Notes under the pieces: generated by a model | Told to the model about the DNA's origin: nothing | Seen by the model: the letters and a program-made list of their open reading frames with translations, nothing else | Database searches by the model: none | Assembly (NCBI RefSeq): GCF_004348545.1 | Contig: NZ_SMKL01000012.1 | Coordinates: 47,280 to 111,279, forward strand | Length of the DNA: 64,000 nucleotides | DNA from: Jiangella ureilytica | GTDB lineage: Bacteria; Actinomycetota; Actinomycetes; Jiangellales; Jiangellaceae | Direction: 5' to 3' | Program-made: the position numbers and the translations under genes | Shown here: positions 53,002 through 63,860 of the stretch, in pieces | Layout of the letters: every line of letters starts with the position of its first letter | How positions within the stretch are numbered: position 1 is the stretch's first letter

Positions 53002-53914
53002 AGATCGTCGTGATCGGCGGCACGGGGCTGATCGGCTCCGCCGTCGTCCCGCTGCTGAGGCACCACGGCCACGACGCCGTCGCGGCGTCGCGGCGGACCG
53101 GGGTCGACACCGTCAGCCGCGCGGGCCTGGCCGACGCGCTCACCGGCGCGTCGGTGGTGATCGACGTCGCGGACTCGCCGTCCTTGGAGTACGACGCCGC
53201 GATGCACTTCTTCGAGACGTCCACGCGGAACCTGCTCGCCGCCGAGGCAGCGGCGGAGGTGCGCCATCACGTCGCGCTGTCGGTCGTGGGCGCGGACCGG
53301 CTCCCCGAGATCGGCTACTTCCGCGCCAAGCTGGTGCAGGAGAACCTCGTCATGACCTCGCCGATCCCCTTCACCGTCGTCCGGGCGACCCAGTTCTTCG
53401 AGTTCCTCATGCGCATCGCCGACGCCGCCACCGACGGCGACGCGGTGCGGCTCGCGCCGGTCCCGGTGCAGCCCATCGCCGCCGACGACGTCGTCTCCGT
53501 GCTCGCCCGGGTGGCGGTGGGGTCGCCGTCGAACGGCGTCGTCGAGATCGCCGGTCCGGACCGGTTCCGGTTCGACGAGCTCATGTGGGATGACCTGTCC
53601 GCCCGCGACGATCCTCGCTCGGTCGTCACCGACGAGCGGGCACGCCACTTCGGCGCCCTGCTGACCGAGCGTTCCCTCGTCCCCCGCGACGGCGCGTGGC
53701 TGGGCCGCACGCGCTTCGCCGACTGGCTGCTGCACCACAGGACCACGCTGGCCGCCGAGGTCGCGCTGGTCCAGTCCAGTCACCTCGACGACGCGATGCG
53801 CGAGCCGGTCGCCGACTGGCGGTTCGACCCGGCCGAGGCGCAGTGGTACGACGCGGTGCTGCACGACCTCCGCGACGCCGTCGTGCACGGGAAGCGGCGG
53901 ACGGGTGCGGGCCG

Positions 53915-53918
<4 letters not shown>
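52998..53918 (+). CDS. NAD(P)-binding SDR/NmrA-like oxidoreductase, paralog 2, with C-terminal extension
   Basis: A 306-residue atypical SDR. Shared blocks with paralog 1: GGTGLIGSAVVPLL, FFETSTRNLLAAEAAAEVRH, HHVALSVVGADRLP and the end of the core, SLVPRDGAWLGRTRFADWLL. It carries about 50 extra residues at the C terminus, with SHLDDAMREPVADWRFD and AQWYDAVLHDLRDAV, not present in the paralog and not recognised. It starts at GTG 52998, overlapping the hydrolase stop, and its stop overlaps the ATPase start, so the three genes are translationally coupled. Confidence 0.87.
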
Positions 53919-56636
<2,718 letters not shown>

Positions 56637-56661
<25 letters not shown>

Positions 56662-57293
56662 CGCTCGTCGGTGACCGGCCGGCCCCAGAGGTCGGGGTCG
56701 CCGCCGAGGTCCTCGACCCGTAGCTCGCGCGCCAGCGGCCGCACCGCCGCCACCAGGTCGCCCGCGGCGACGCCGCCGTCCCACGGCAGGTCTGCGGCCG
56801 CGTCGGCGTAGGACGCCTCGGACCCGGCCGCGGCCCAGCGCCCCTCGACGAGGACGAGCGTGCCGCCGTCACGCAGCCGGCCGCTCCAGTCGCGGAGCGC
56901 GGCCACCGGGTCGGGCAGGGTCCAGACGAGATGTCGCGCCAGCACCACGTCGAACCGCTCGTCGCCCGTGGGCGGCGATGCCGCGTCGCCGACGAGGAAC
57001 CTGCCGCGGCGCCCGGCGCCGTCGAACTTGGCCCGCGCGCGCTCGACCATGCGCGCCGACAGGTCGACGCCCGTCACGCGGTGCCCCGCCTCGGCCAGCA
57101 GCAGCGAGAGCGAGCCCGTACCGCAGCCCACGTCGAGCACGTCGGCCGGCCCGGCCGGCAGCCACTCGCCCAGCCGTTGCCGCCAGGCGGCGCGGGTCGG
57201 TCCGGCCCGCAGCCCGTGGTCGGGCTCGTCGTCGAACGCCTCCGCGGCCTCGTCCCAGAAGTCCCTGATGGCGGTCTCGGCCTCCCCCGTCAT
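56637..57293 (-). CDS. Class I SAM-dependent methyltransferase
   Basis: A 218-residue enzyme. Motif I ADVLDVGCGTGSLSLLLAEA, motif II VTGVDLSARMVERARAKF, motif IV FDVVLARHLVWTLPDP. It opens with AIRDFWDEAAEAFDDEPDHG, typical of small-molecule methyltransferases. Start ATG 57293. Its last codons overlap the convergent ATPase gene. Confidence 0.88.
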
Positions 57294-57407
57294 GCGCCTC
57301 ACTCCCCTGCTCCCGCGTCGCTGATCCCGAGTATCGCGGCTGGGTCCGACAACGTCGCGGGTTATCCTCACCGGCAACGAGGATGGCGCTGACGAAGGGC
57401 GGCCTGC

Positions 57408-57695
57408 GTGGACGTGGAACCCGAGACCGAACCCCGCCCGCGCCACGGCCTCGGCGGGGTCGCCCTGTTCATGGGGGTACTCGCCCTGGTCTTCGCGTTC
57501 GTCCCCATCGTCGGCGAGTTCGTCGCGGCACCCGCGGCCGTGCTCGCGATCGTGCTGGGCCTGATCGGCTTCAACCGCGCCGAGAAGGGCCTCGCCACCG
57601 ACGGCGGCCGTGCCCTCACCGGCGCCGTTCTGGGGCTGGTCGCGGGATTCGTCGTGTTCGTCGTCCTCATCGCCACGATGGGGCCGCGCACCTGA
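57408..57695 (+). CDS. DUF4190-type small membrane protein
   Basis: A 95-residue protein with two hydrophobic helices (about 16-55 and 66-90) around a short GFNRAEKGLATDGGRALTGA loop, the DUF4190 pattern. Start GTG 57408. Function unknown; common in actinomycetes as a membrane accessory. Confidence 0.82.
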   Translation: MDVEPETEPRPRHGLGGVALFMGVLALVFAFVPIVGEFVAAPAAVLAIVLGLIGFNRAEKGLATDGGRALTGAVLGLVAGFVVFVVLIATMGPRT

Positions 57696-57707
57696 CCCCG
57701 CGCGGCG

Positions 57708-58157
57708 TCAGCGGGCGCGGCCCTCGGCCAGCATGGCGACCGAGGCGGCGACCCGCTTGGCCCGCGTCTCGGGCTTCTTCGCGCCGGTGACCTGCAGGAC
57801 GTGCCAGAGCTGCTTGCTGTACGACAGCGTCGCCCAGAACTCCTTGGCCGCCGGGTCGGCATCGAGCGCGGCGCCGAGGTCGTCGGGCATCTCGACCTCT
57901 CGAGGGGCGGTGTCGAGCTCGACGTCGACCTCATAGGTGTCGCCGACGGTGACGCCTGCGGCCGCGCGGCGCTCCATGCTCATTCCCACCATGTACCGCT
58001 CGCCCATGCGGGCGATCGAGCTGCGGTACGTGAAGCCGTCGACGGTGACGGTGACGCGGGGGTTGCCGCCCCCGCCCAGCCCCTCGACGACGGTGTCGGG
58101 CACGACGAAGCCGGCCTTGTTGTCGCCGCCGGATTCGAGCTCGCTCGTGAAGCGCAC
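57708..58157 (-). CDS. DUF1905/YdeI-type protein
   Basis: A 149-residue protein with an N-terminal DUF1905 beta barrel (FTSELESGGDNKAGFVVPDT, then VTVDGFTYRSSIARMG) and a C-terminal YdeI/OmpD-associated helix (ALDADPAAKEFWATLSYSKQ, then LWHVLQVTGAKKPETRAKRV). Start GTG 58157 with GAGGAGGGA upstream. Role unknown; it is soluble. Confidence 0.87.
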   Translation of the reverse strand: MRFTSELESGGDNKAGFVVPDTVVEGLGGGGNPRVTVTVDGFTYRSSIARMGERYMVGMSMERRAAAGVTVGDTYEVDVELDTAPREVEMPDDLGAALDADPAAKEFWATLSYSKQLWHVLQVTGAKKPETRAKRVAASVAMLAEGRAR

Positions 58158-58225
58158 GCTGGTCCCTCCTCGGAGTGGTTCGACCCGGTCCATCGTGTCA
58201 GGTTCCTCGGCGGCGCCTCGGGCCG

Positions 58226-59809
58226 CTACGGGACAGGCACGGCCTCGGCCTCGGTCTCGGGTGCCGGCCCGGTCTCGTCGTCCGTGTCGCCGTGGGCGGT
58301 GCGGACGTGCCGGAACGCGCGCAGGGCGACCACGGCCAGGGCGGCGTAGAAGGCGGCGCTGACGATGCCGACCACGTGCAGGCCGGAGGTGAACGCGTCC
58401 CGGGCCGCCGCCAGCAGGTCGTCGCCCTGCTCGGCGGGGAGGTGACGGGCCGCCTCGGCCGCGCGGTCGATGCTCTCGCGGGCGGCGGCGGCGACGTCGG
58501 CCGGGACCGCGCCCAGCGCGCCCTCCACGGAGCTCCGGTACACCGCCGTCCCGAGCGTGGCGAGCGTCGCGATGCCGAGCCCGAGCCCGAACTCCGTGGT
58601 CGTCTGCACGATCGACGCCCCGGAGCCCGCCCGCTCCGGCGGCACGGCGCCCATGGCGAGGTGGTTGCAGAGCGCGGCCAGCGGCGCGGTGCCGAGCATG
58701 ACGACGGACATCGCGACGAAGATGGCCGCGGGGCCGGAGGTCGAGCCGGCCAGCGTGAAGATGGTGTAGCCGACGGCGGCGACGACCAGGCCGCCCGCGA
58801 TCAGGTACGCCGGGCGGATGCGGTTGGCCAGCACCGGCGTGGTCAGGTTGCCGATGATCATCAGCACGTTCGGCACCAGCAGCAGCAGTCCGGCCGTCAG
58901 CGGGGTCAGGCCGGCGACGTTCTGCAGGTACAGCGTCACGAGCAGCAGGGTGCCGGTGCCGACCAGCGCGGTCACGAAGAACAGGGTCAGCGCGGTGCTG
59001 AACGTGCGGTTGCCGAACAGGCTCAGGTCGAGCAGCGGATGCTCCAGCCGCCGCTGCCGGCGGACGAACGCCACCCCTGCCGCGATGCCGGCCACCAGCG
59101 CCACGGCGGGGAACGTCTCCCACCCGTGCCGGGCCAGCTCCTTGAGCCCGTAGACGAAGGGCAGGATCGTCCCGAGCGACAGCACGACGCTGAGCGGGTC
59201 GAGCCGGCCGGCCCCCGGCGCACGGTGGTCGGGCAGCAGCGACGGGCCGAACACCAGCAGCAGCACGATTCCGGGCACGGCCACCAGGAACACCGAGCCC
59301 CACCAGAACTGCTCGAGCAGCACGCCTCCGACCAGCGGGCCGAGCGTCATCCCGCCCATGAAGCAGGTGAGGTAGACGGCGACGGCGCGGCTGCGCTGCC
59401 TCTGCTCGGTGAACATGACAGTGACCAGGGCCAGCACCGACGGCATCATCGCGGCGCCCGCCATCCCGAGCAGCGCACGGCTGGCGATGAGCATCTCCGG
59501 GCTGGCCGAGAACGCCGCCGCCACCGAGGCGAGGCCGAAGCCGGCGCCGCCGGCGAGCAGCAGCCGCTTGCGGCCGATCCGGTCGCCGATGGTGCCCATG
59601 GTGACCAGGAAGCCGGCGAGCAGGAACCCGTAGATGTCGACGATCCACAGCTGCTGGATGCCGGAGGGCGCGAGGTCGGCGCTCAGGTGCGGAACGCCCA
59701 GGTAGAGCACGGAGAAGTCCATTGCGACGAGGAACGTGGGCAGGCCGAGCACGGCCAGCCCCAGCCACTCCCGCCGTCCCGCGCCGGATGTCGTGGTCGC
59801 AGTCGTCAT
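58226..59809 (-). CDS. DHA2-family MFS drug efflux pump
   Basis: A 527-residue, 14-helix transporter of the EmrB/QacA (SmvA-like) type. Helix 1 contains FLVAMDFSVLYLGVPHLSAD, the loop 2-3 motif is GDRIGRKRLLLAGG, motif C is CFMGGMTLGPLVGGVLLEQF, and an acidic C-terminal tail ends the protein. Likely exports cationic or hydrophobic drugs. A 16-bp inverted repeat at 59869-59884 lies upstream, but no adjacent TetR gene was found. Confidence 0.92.
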   Translation of the reverse strand: MTTATTTSGAGRREWLGLAVLGLPTFLVAMDFSVLYLGVPHLSADLAPSGIQQLWIVDIYGFLLAGFLVTMGTIGDRIGRKRLLLAGGAGFGLASVAAAFSASPEMLIASRALLGMAGAAMMPSVLALVTVMFTEQRQRSRAVAVYLTCFMGGMTLGPLVGGVLLEQFWWGSVFLVAVPGIVLLLVFGPSLLPDHRAPGAGRLDPLSVVLSLGTILPFVYGLKELARHGWETFPAVALVAGIAAGVAFVRRQRRLEHPLLDLSLFGNRTFSTALTLFFVTALVGTGTLLLVTLYLQNVAGLTPLTAGLLLLVPNVLMIIGNLTTPVLANRIRPAYLIAGGLVVAAVGYTIFTLAGSTSGPAAIFVAMSVVMLGTAPLAALCNHLAMGAVPPERAGSGASIVQTTTEFGLGLGIATLATLGTAVYRSSVEGALGAVPADVAAAARESIDRAAEAARHLPAEQGDDLLAAARDAFTSGLHVVGIVSAAFYAALAVVALRAFRHVRTAHGDTDDETGPAPETEAEAVPVP

Positions 59810-59868
59810 GATCTGATCCCGTCGGTGGTGGGCGCCTCTCGTGGCGCCTCTCACCCCTGCTACGAACA

Positions 59869-59884
59869 CGGATCGCCCGATCCG
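59869..59884. promoter_or_regulatory. 16-bp inverted repeat upstream of efflux pump
   Basis: CGGATCG (59869-59875) and CGATCCG (59878-59884) are perfect arms around CC, about 60 bases before the pump ATG. Between them and the start lie two direct copies of GGCGCCTCTC (59831-59840 and 59843-59852). TetR-type repressors bind such dyads. Confidence 0.45.
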
Positions 59885-59953
59885 ACACCGCTCCGCGGCA
59901 TTGCGTCCGACGAGTGAGCCGAACGGTCCAGTGACAGACCGCCGGGCCCGGGC

Positions 59954-60151
59954 ATGATCGTCTCCATGGATCTCACGATCGACTTCTGGCTCGGCGTCAT
60001 CGTCGGCGCCATCGGGATCGCCGTCCTCACGGCGATCATGGGCGCGATCCAGGAGTGGCGCGCCCGGCGGGCGATGCGCGACCCGGGCCTCACGCGCGAG
60101 CGCCGCGACCGGGACACCCGCGGCACGGGTCGCTGGGAGCTCCGCGGCTGA
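59954..60151 (+). CDS. Small single-TM protein
   Basis: A 65-residue protein with a transmembrane helix (about 12-33) and a charged Arg-rich tail (WRARRAMRDPGLTRERRDRD). ATG 59954 or ATG 59966 (MDLTIDFW) could be the start; neither has a strong ribosome site. Codon composition fits a real gene. Function unknown. Confidence 0.55.
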   Translation: MIVSMDLTIDFWLGVIVGAIGIAVLTAIMGAIQEWRARRAMRDPGLTRERRDRDTRGTGRWELRG

Positions 60152-60199
60152 CGCCGGGCTCGCCTGCGGGCTCCCGCCTACCGCCGTGGCGAGCTATCG

Positions 60200-61279
60200 C
60201 TATCGCTCCGGGCCGCTTCGGTTCTCCGCGGCGGCGGCCTCGGCTTTGGCGTCCTCGACGGCGGCCTCGGCCTGCTGGGCGACCTGCTGGGCGGCGGCCG
60301 CCGGGTCGGCGGTGAACGGGTCGGCGGCGGTCAGCTCACGGTGCCCGTCGTGGTCGAGCTCGGCCGGCCGATCGCCGTGGTCGCGGTCCGCGGGCGGCAC
60401 AGCGCCGGTGCGGGAGTAGTCGCCGAAGGCGCCGGTGACCGACCGGATCGCCTCGGTGAGCTCACCCGGGATGACCCAGAAGGTGTTGTTGGGGCCGTCG
60501 GCCAGGTGCGGCAGCGTCTCGAGGTACTTGTAGGCGAGCACCTTCGGGTCGGCGTTGTTCTGATGCACCGCCTGGAAGACCCGTTCGATGGCCCGGGCCT
60601 CGCCGTCGGCGCGCAGGATCATCGCCTGCTGGTTGCCCTGGGCCTCCAGGATCTCCTGCTGGCGGGTCCCCTCGGCGGTGAGGATCTTGGACTGCCGCTC
60701 CCCCTCGGCGTGCAGGATGACCGCACGCTTGTCGCGCTCGGCCCGCATCTGCTTCTCCATGGCCTCCTTGATGGTCGACGGCGGATCGATCGCCTTGATC
60801 TCGACGCGGTTGACCCGGATGCCCCACTTCCCCGTGGCATCGTCGAGCACCGTCCGCAACTGGGCGTTGATCACCTCACGCGAGGTCAGCGTGCTCTCCA
60901 GGTCCATGCTGCCGATGACGTTGCGCAGCGTGGTGACCGTCAGCTGGTCGATGGCCTGCAGGTAGTTGGCCACCTCGTAGGCCGCGGCACGCGGGTCGGT
61001 GATCTGGTAGTAGAGGACCGTGTCGATGTTCACGACCAGGTTGTCCTGGGTGATCACCGGTTGCGGCTGCGACGTGAACACGTGCTCGCGCACGTCGAGC
61101 TTGGTGTTGATGCGATCGACCATCGGGATGATGAAGTTCAGGCCGGGCTGGAGCGTGGTGCGGTAACGGCCGAACCTCTCCACGTTGTACCGACGCGCCT
61201 GAGGCACCACCCGGACCGCCGAAGCGACCCCGAACACCACCACGACCGCGAGGACGATGATGAGCACCAGCAGTTCCAT
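60200..61279 (-). CDS. SPFH/Band 7 (stomatin/QmcA-like) membrane protein
   Basis: A 359-residue protein. One N-terminal membrane helix (2-24), SPFH domain (about 25-215) with VVPQARRYNVERFGRYRTTL and the WGIRVNRVEIKAIDPP strand, then a coiled-coil rich in Glu/Ala/Gln, and an acidic tail. These proteins form membrane scaffolds and are paired with NfeD, as here (NfeD stop 15 bases upstream, strong GGAGGAG site). Confidence 0.93.
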   Translation of the reverse strand: MELLVLIIVLAVVVVFGVASAVRVVPQARRYNVERFGRYRTTLQPGLNFIIPMVDRINTKLDVREHVFTSQPQPVITQDNLVVNIDTVLYYQITDPRAAAYEVANYLQAIDQLTVTTLRNVIGSMDLESTLTSREVINAQLRTVLDDATGKWGIRVNRVEIKAIDPPSTIKEAMEKQMRAERDKRAVILHAEGERQSKILTAEGTRQQEILEAQGNQQAMILRADGEARAIERVFQAVHQNNADPKVLAYKYLETLPHLADGPNNTFWVIPGELTEAIRSVTGAFGDYSRTGAVPPADRDHGDRPAELDHDGHRELTAADPFTADPAAAAQQVAQQAEAAVEDAKAEAAAAENRSGPER

Positions 61280-61294
61280 GTCTCCTCCGTCGTC

Positions 61295-61732
61295 TCAGGG
61301 CAGCAGCTCACGCGGATAGACGATGGCCGTGGCGCCCTCGATCTCCATGACATCGACCACCGCACCGGCCGGGATCACGTGCTCGTCGTCCAGCGTCCGC
61401 GCCGACCACGTCTCGCCGGACAGCTTGATGAGCCCGTGCTCGGCGGTGACCTCTTCGATCACCACGGCCCTCTTGCCCACCAGCGCATCGCTGCCCTCAC
61501 TCGTCAACGGCGGACGGCGCATATGCTGCCGCGCGATCGGCCGCACGATGACCAGCCCGGCCGCGCCCGCCACGGCGAACGCCGCGACCTGCACCAGCAC
61601 GGCGCCACCCAGCCCCGCGACGACGGCCGCGACCAACGCCGCGCCGGCGAGCAACCCGAACGCGAACGTGAACGTGAAGAACTCAGCAACGCCCAACACC
61701 GCGGCCAGCAACAACCACACGATCCACGACAT
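61295..61732 (-). CDS. NfeD-like membrane protein
   Basis: A 145-residue short NfeD: three membrane segments (about 2-18, 20-45 and 47-65) followed by a soluble OB fold (about 83-143) with LVGKRAVVIEEVTAEHGLIK and GAVVDVMEIEGATAIVYP. GGGAGGT stands 8 bases before the ATG. It works with the SPFH protein encoded next. Confidence 0.9.
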   Translation of the reverse strand: MSWIVWLLLAAVLGVAEFFTFTFAFGLLAGAALVAAVVAGLGGAVLVQVAAFAVAGAAGLVIVRPIARQHMRRPPLTSEGSDALVGKRAVVIEEVTAEHGLIKLSGETWSARTLDDEHVIPAGAVVDVMEIEGATAIVYPRELLP

Positions 61733-61836
61733 TCGAACCGACCTCCCGGCATCCAGGACGGTTCCCTTCAATCTAGCTCGCCGGCCGGCTCGTTCCGAGG
61801 TCCGCCCCTGAGCGATGGAGCTCACCTCCGCCGACA

Positions 61837-61941
61837 TCAGCGGAACAGTGCATGGCCCAGGGCGTCGGTCAGCCAGGCGGCGATCTCGTCGGCGGTCCAG
61901 CCTCGGTCCTGCAGGAGCCGGCGGGGCTGGTTCCGCAGCTG
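61837..61941 (-). pseudogene. Possible C-terminal gene remnant
   Basis: In the 309-bp gap between nfeD and csbD a 34-codon minus-strand stretch, lacking a start, reads LRNQPRRLLQDRGWTADEIA then AWLTDALGHALFR and a stop. Its amphipathic, coding-like composition suggests the end of a lost gene. No family is claimed. Confidence 0.3.
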
Positions 61942-62041
61942 TCACGCGACTGGCGCGCGCCCTGCCGAGACGGTTGCTCGCCACGAGCATGCGGCATCGC
62001 CGGACGGGTAGAGGTGCGGCAGGTGAAGGGAGGCGACCACC

Positions 62042-62212
62042 ATGGGCGCTGACGACAAGATCAAGAACACGGCCGAAGACGCCAAGGGCAAGGCCAAGGA
62101 GGCCTACGGCGAGGCCACGGACGACGAGTCGACGCAGGCCGAGGGGAAGGCCGACCAGACCAAGTCAAATCTGAAGCAGGCGGGCGAGAAGGCCAAGGAC
62201 ACCTTCAAGTAG
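62042..62212 (+). CDS. CsbD-family stress protein
   Basis: A 56-residue hydrophilic protein: DKIKNTAEDAKGKAKEAYGE, then a Thr/Asp-rich turn, then KADQTKSNLKQAGEKAKDTF. The paired Lys/Ala-rich helices are the CsbD hallmark. CsbD is a general-stress, sigma-B-dependent protein of unknown mechanism. AAGGGAGG at 62026-62033 sets the start. A GGGTAG at 62006-62011 could be a SigB -10, but no -35 was found. Confidence 0.88.
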   Translation: MGADDKIKNTAEDAKGKAKEAYGEATDDESTQAEGKADQTKSNLKQAGEKAKDTFK

Positions 62213-62292
62213 TCCTTCGCCAGAGCCGGGCGGCCCGCGCCGATGGACCGCCCGGCTCCAGTCCGGTCTGCCAGGTTCGAGGGGGTGTCGAC

Positions 62293-62574
62293 ATGTCCGA
62301 TCCGGTCGCCGAGCTCAATCAGTTGTTGTACACGGCCACGCCGTCCGAGCGCCGGGCCGTCCTGCGAGCGGCCCTTCCGGTCCTCGCCCGGTGGATGGTC
62401 GACTCCGTCGACACCTGCGCCGGCGACGAGGACCCCGACACGTCGCGCTGGCCGCTGCTGGTGTCGACGGAGCTCCTCGTCCCGCTCGGCGCCGCCGTGC
62501 ACCGCGCTCAGACCGCCACCTCGCCCGTGCCGCGGCAGGCTCAGGGCCGGCAGGCACCGACGACCACCTCCTGA
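62293..62574 (+). CDS. Small conserved-looking hypothetical protein
   Basis: A 93-residue protein opening MSDPVAELNQLLYTATPSER, largely helical with a disordered Thr/Gln/Pro tail. GAGGGGG precedes the ATG. I do not recognise a family. It faces the small genes at 62587-63168. Confidence 0.55.
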   Translation: MSDPVAELNQLLYTATPSERRAVLRAALPVLARWMVDSVDTCAGDEDPDTSRWPLLVSTELLVPLGAAVHRAQTATSPVPRQAQGRQAPTTTS

Positions 62575-62586
62575 GCGGGCAGTGCC

Positions 62587-62934
62587 TCACCCCTCGGCAC
62601 GGCCCGACGTGTCGAGGGACCAGGACGTGCTCATGCTTCCGTCCGCCTCGTGCTCGCGAAACTCGAAGCGCATGTCGTAGCGGTCGAAGGCCTGGAGCCA
62701 GCGCTCCCAGGACACCCGCTCGTATCCGGCGGCCGGTTCGGTGTCCGGCAGTTCCAGAGCCAGGTCGACGGGCCGCGAGCCACCGCCGTCGAGCTGCTCG
62801 CTCATCGTCGGCACACCGTCGCGGTCCGCCGCCCAGGCACGAATGGTCTCGTGGTTGCGGGTGACCAGCGTCTGGCCCGGCTGGTCCTCATGCTCGTCCG
62901 GGCCCGAGACCGCCTTGTGCGTCGGCTGGGTCAT
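62587..62934 (-). CDS. Small conserved actinobacterial/bacterial protein
   Basis: A 115-residue protein. The core TLVTRNHETIRAWAADRDGV and YERVSWERWLQAFDRYDMRF match a small widespread family (often with branching-enzyme misannotations) that has RNHxxIRxWAExR and ISWDEWxxxF. Ribosome site AGGAGGA before ATG 62934. Role unknown; found among stress genes. Confidence 0.75.
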   Translation of the reverse strand: MTQPTHKAVSGPDEHEDQPGQTLVTRNHETIRAWAADRDGVPTMSEQLDGGGSRPVDLALELPDTEPAAGYERVSWERWLQAFDRYDMRFEFREHEADGSMSTSWSLDTSGRAEG

Positions 62935-62943
62935 GGATCCTCC

Positions 62944-63168
62944 TCAGCGCCCGCCGTGCGGGCGGTACTCGTCGGCGGGCGTGTCCAGGTCCATGCCGCC
63001 ATCGCCGCCCTGGCCTCGGGGCGACTCGGGTTCCGCGGCGCTGCCGGGGCCGCCGCCCGGCTCGTCGGCGAACGTCGTCGACGAGTGCTCGTCAGCGAAG
63101 TCCGCGTCCTCGTCCGGCGGTTCCGGCCGCTCAACAGGGTCGTTGTGGTCCTGGTCGTGACTGTTCAT
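62944..63168 (-). CDS. Small acidic disordered protein
   Basis: A 74-residue protein rich in Asp, Glu, Pro and Gly (NSHDQDHNDPVERPEPPDED). GGGAGG before ATG 63168; its stop sits just before the ribosome site of the 62934 gene, so the two are an operon. No family recognised. Confidence 0.65.
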   Translation of the reverse strand: MNSHDQDHNDPVERPEPPDEDADFADEHSSTTFADEPGGGPGSAAEPESPRGQGGDGGMDLDTPADEYRPHGGR

Positions 63169-63369
63169 CGGGGGCCTCCCTCGTCGTCCGGTGCCCTTAC
63201 CCGAGGCGCGGAGTTCCAGCCCCCGCGCCTCGCCTCGAACGACCTGCACTCCCCCGCGTCGGAAGGCTCTGCCCGGCGACCGCCTCGTCGTCCGCCCCAC
63301 GCGGCACCGCCACGCTGCCGACGAGGCATGCCCGGACCATCACCTTCACCGCGATCTGACCCACCACCG

Positions 63370-63784
63370 AGCCCCCGGCGCGACTCGCCGCCCTCGCCCT
63401 GATCGCCGCGCACACCGTCCGCAACGCTGGACGACGGCAACCTGCGGCGCGCCGGCCGGGCCGTTCGGGCTCGGTGAGCGTAGCCGGGCCGGCGACCTGC
63501 TGCCGGAACTGCTGCCCGGCGACTTCATCGCGGGGACGGCGGTCGTCGACGGCGTGTGGCAGCTCGGCCGCCTCGACATCGACGTCGAGCTCAGGCCGGA
63601 GACGTCGGGCAGCCAGGTCCTCGACCCCGCGCCTTCGCCCGCGACCGCCGCCGCCCGCCTGTGGGTGGTCCCGTGGATCGCGCTCACGGCGCTCGCGATC
63701 GTCGTCCTCGCGGTCGTCCGGCGGCGCCGCACGACGAAGCTCCGTCGGAGGACGGACGCGACCGCCGCCGCTTCCGTCATCTGA
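63370..63784 (+). pseudogene. Frameshifted remnant of a surface/membrane-anchored beta-sandwich protein
   Basis: Three consecutive frames are needed: LAALALIAAHTVRNAG (about 63384-63430), GNLRRAGRAV (about 63437-63465) and GPFGLGERSRAGDLLPELLP to a final membrane helix WVVPWIALTALAIVVLAVV and Arg/Lys-rich tail. The order and final anchor resemble the C-terminal end of DUF916-like actinomycete surface proteins. The 5' part is missing and a stop precedes the first segment. It is a decayed gene end. Confidence 0.6.
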
Positions 63785-63825
63785 CGGGTGCCATCGGAGC
63801 CGCGGGACGGTACTGTCACTGAGCA

Positions 63826-63840
63826 CCGTTATCATTACGG
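63826..63840. promoter_or_regulatory. 15-bp near-palindrome before the last gene
   Basis: CCGTTATCATTACGG is symmetric except for one pair, AT-rich in the middle and placed 20 bases before the GTG at 63861. The centre resembles Zur/Fur-family boxes loosely. It may regulate the permease; metal control is a guess. Confidence 0.4.
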
Positions 63841-63860
63841 CTTCGTGGAGGATCCGGCTG

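Noticed and set aside
61940..61946. TGTCACG resembling an ECF41 -35 box
   Set aside because: No matching -10 element downstream; chance match.
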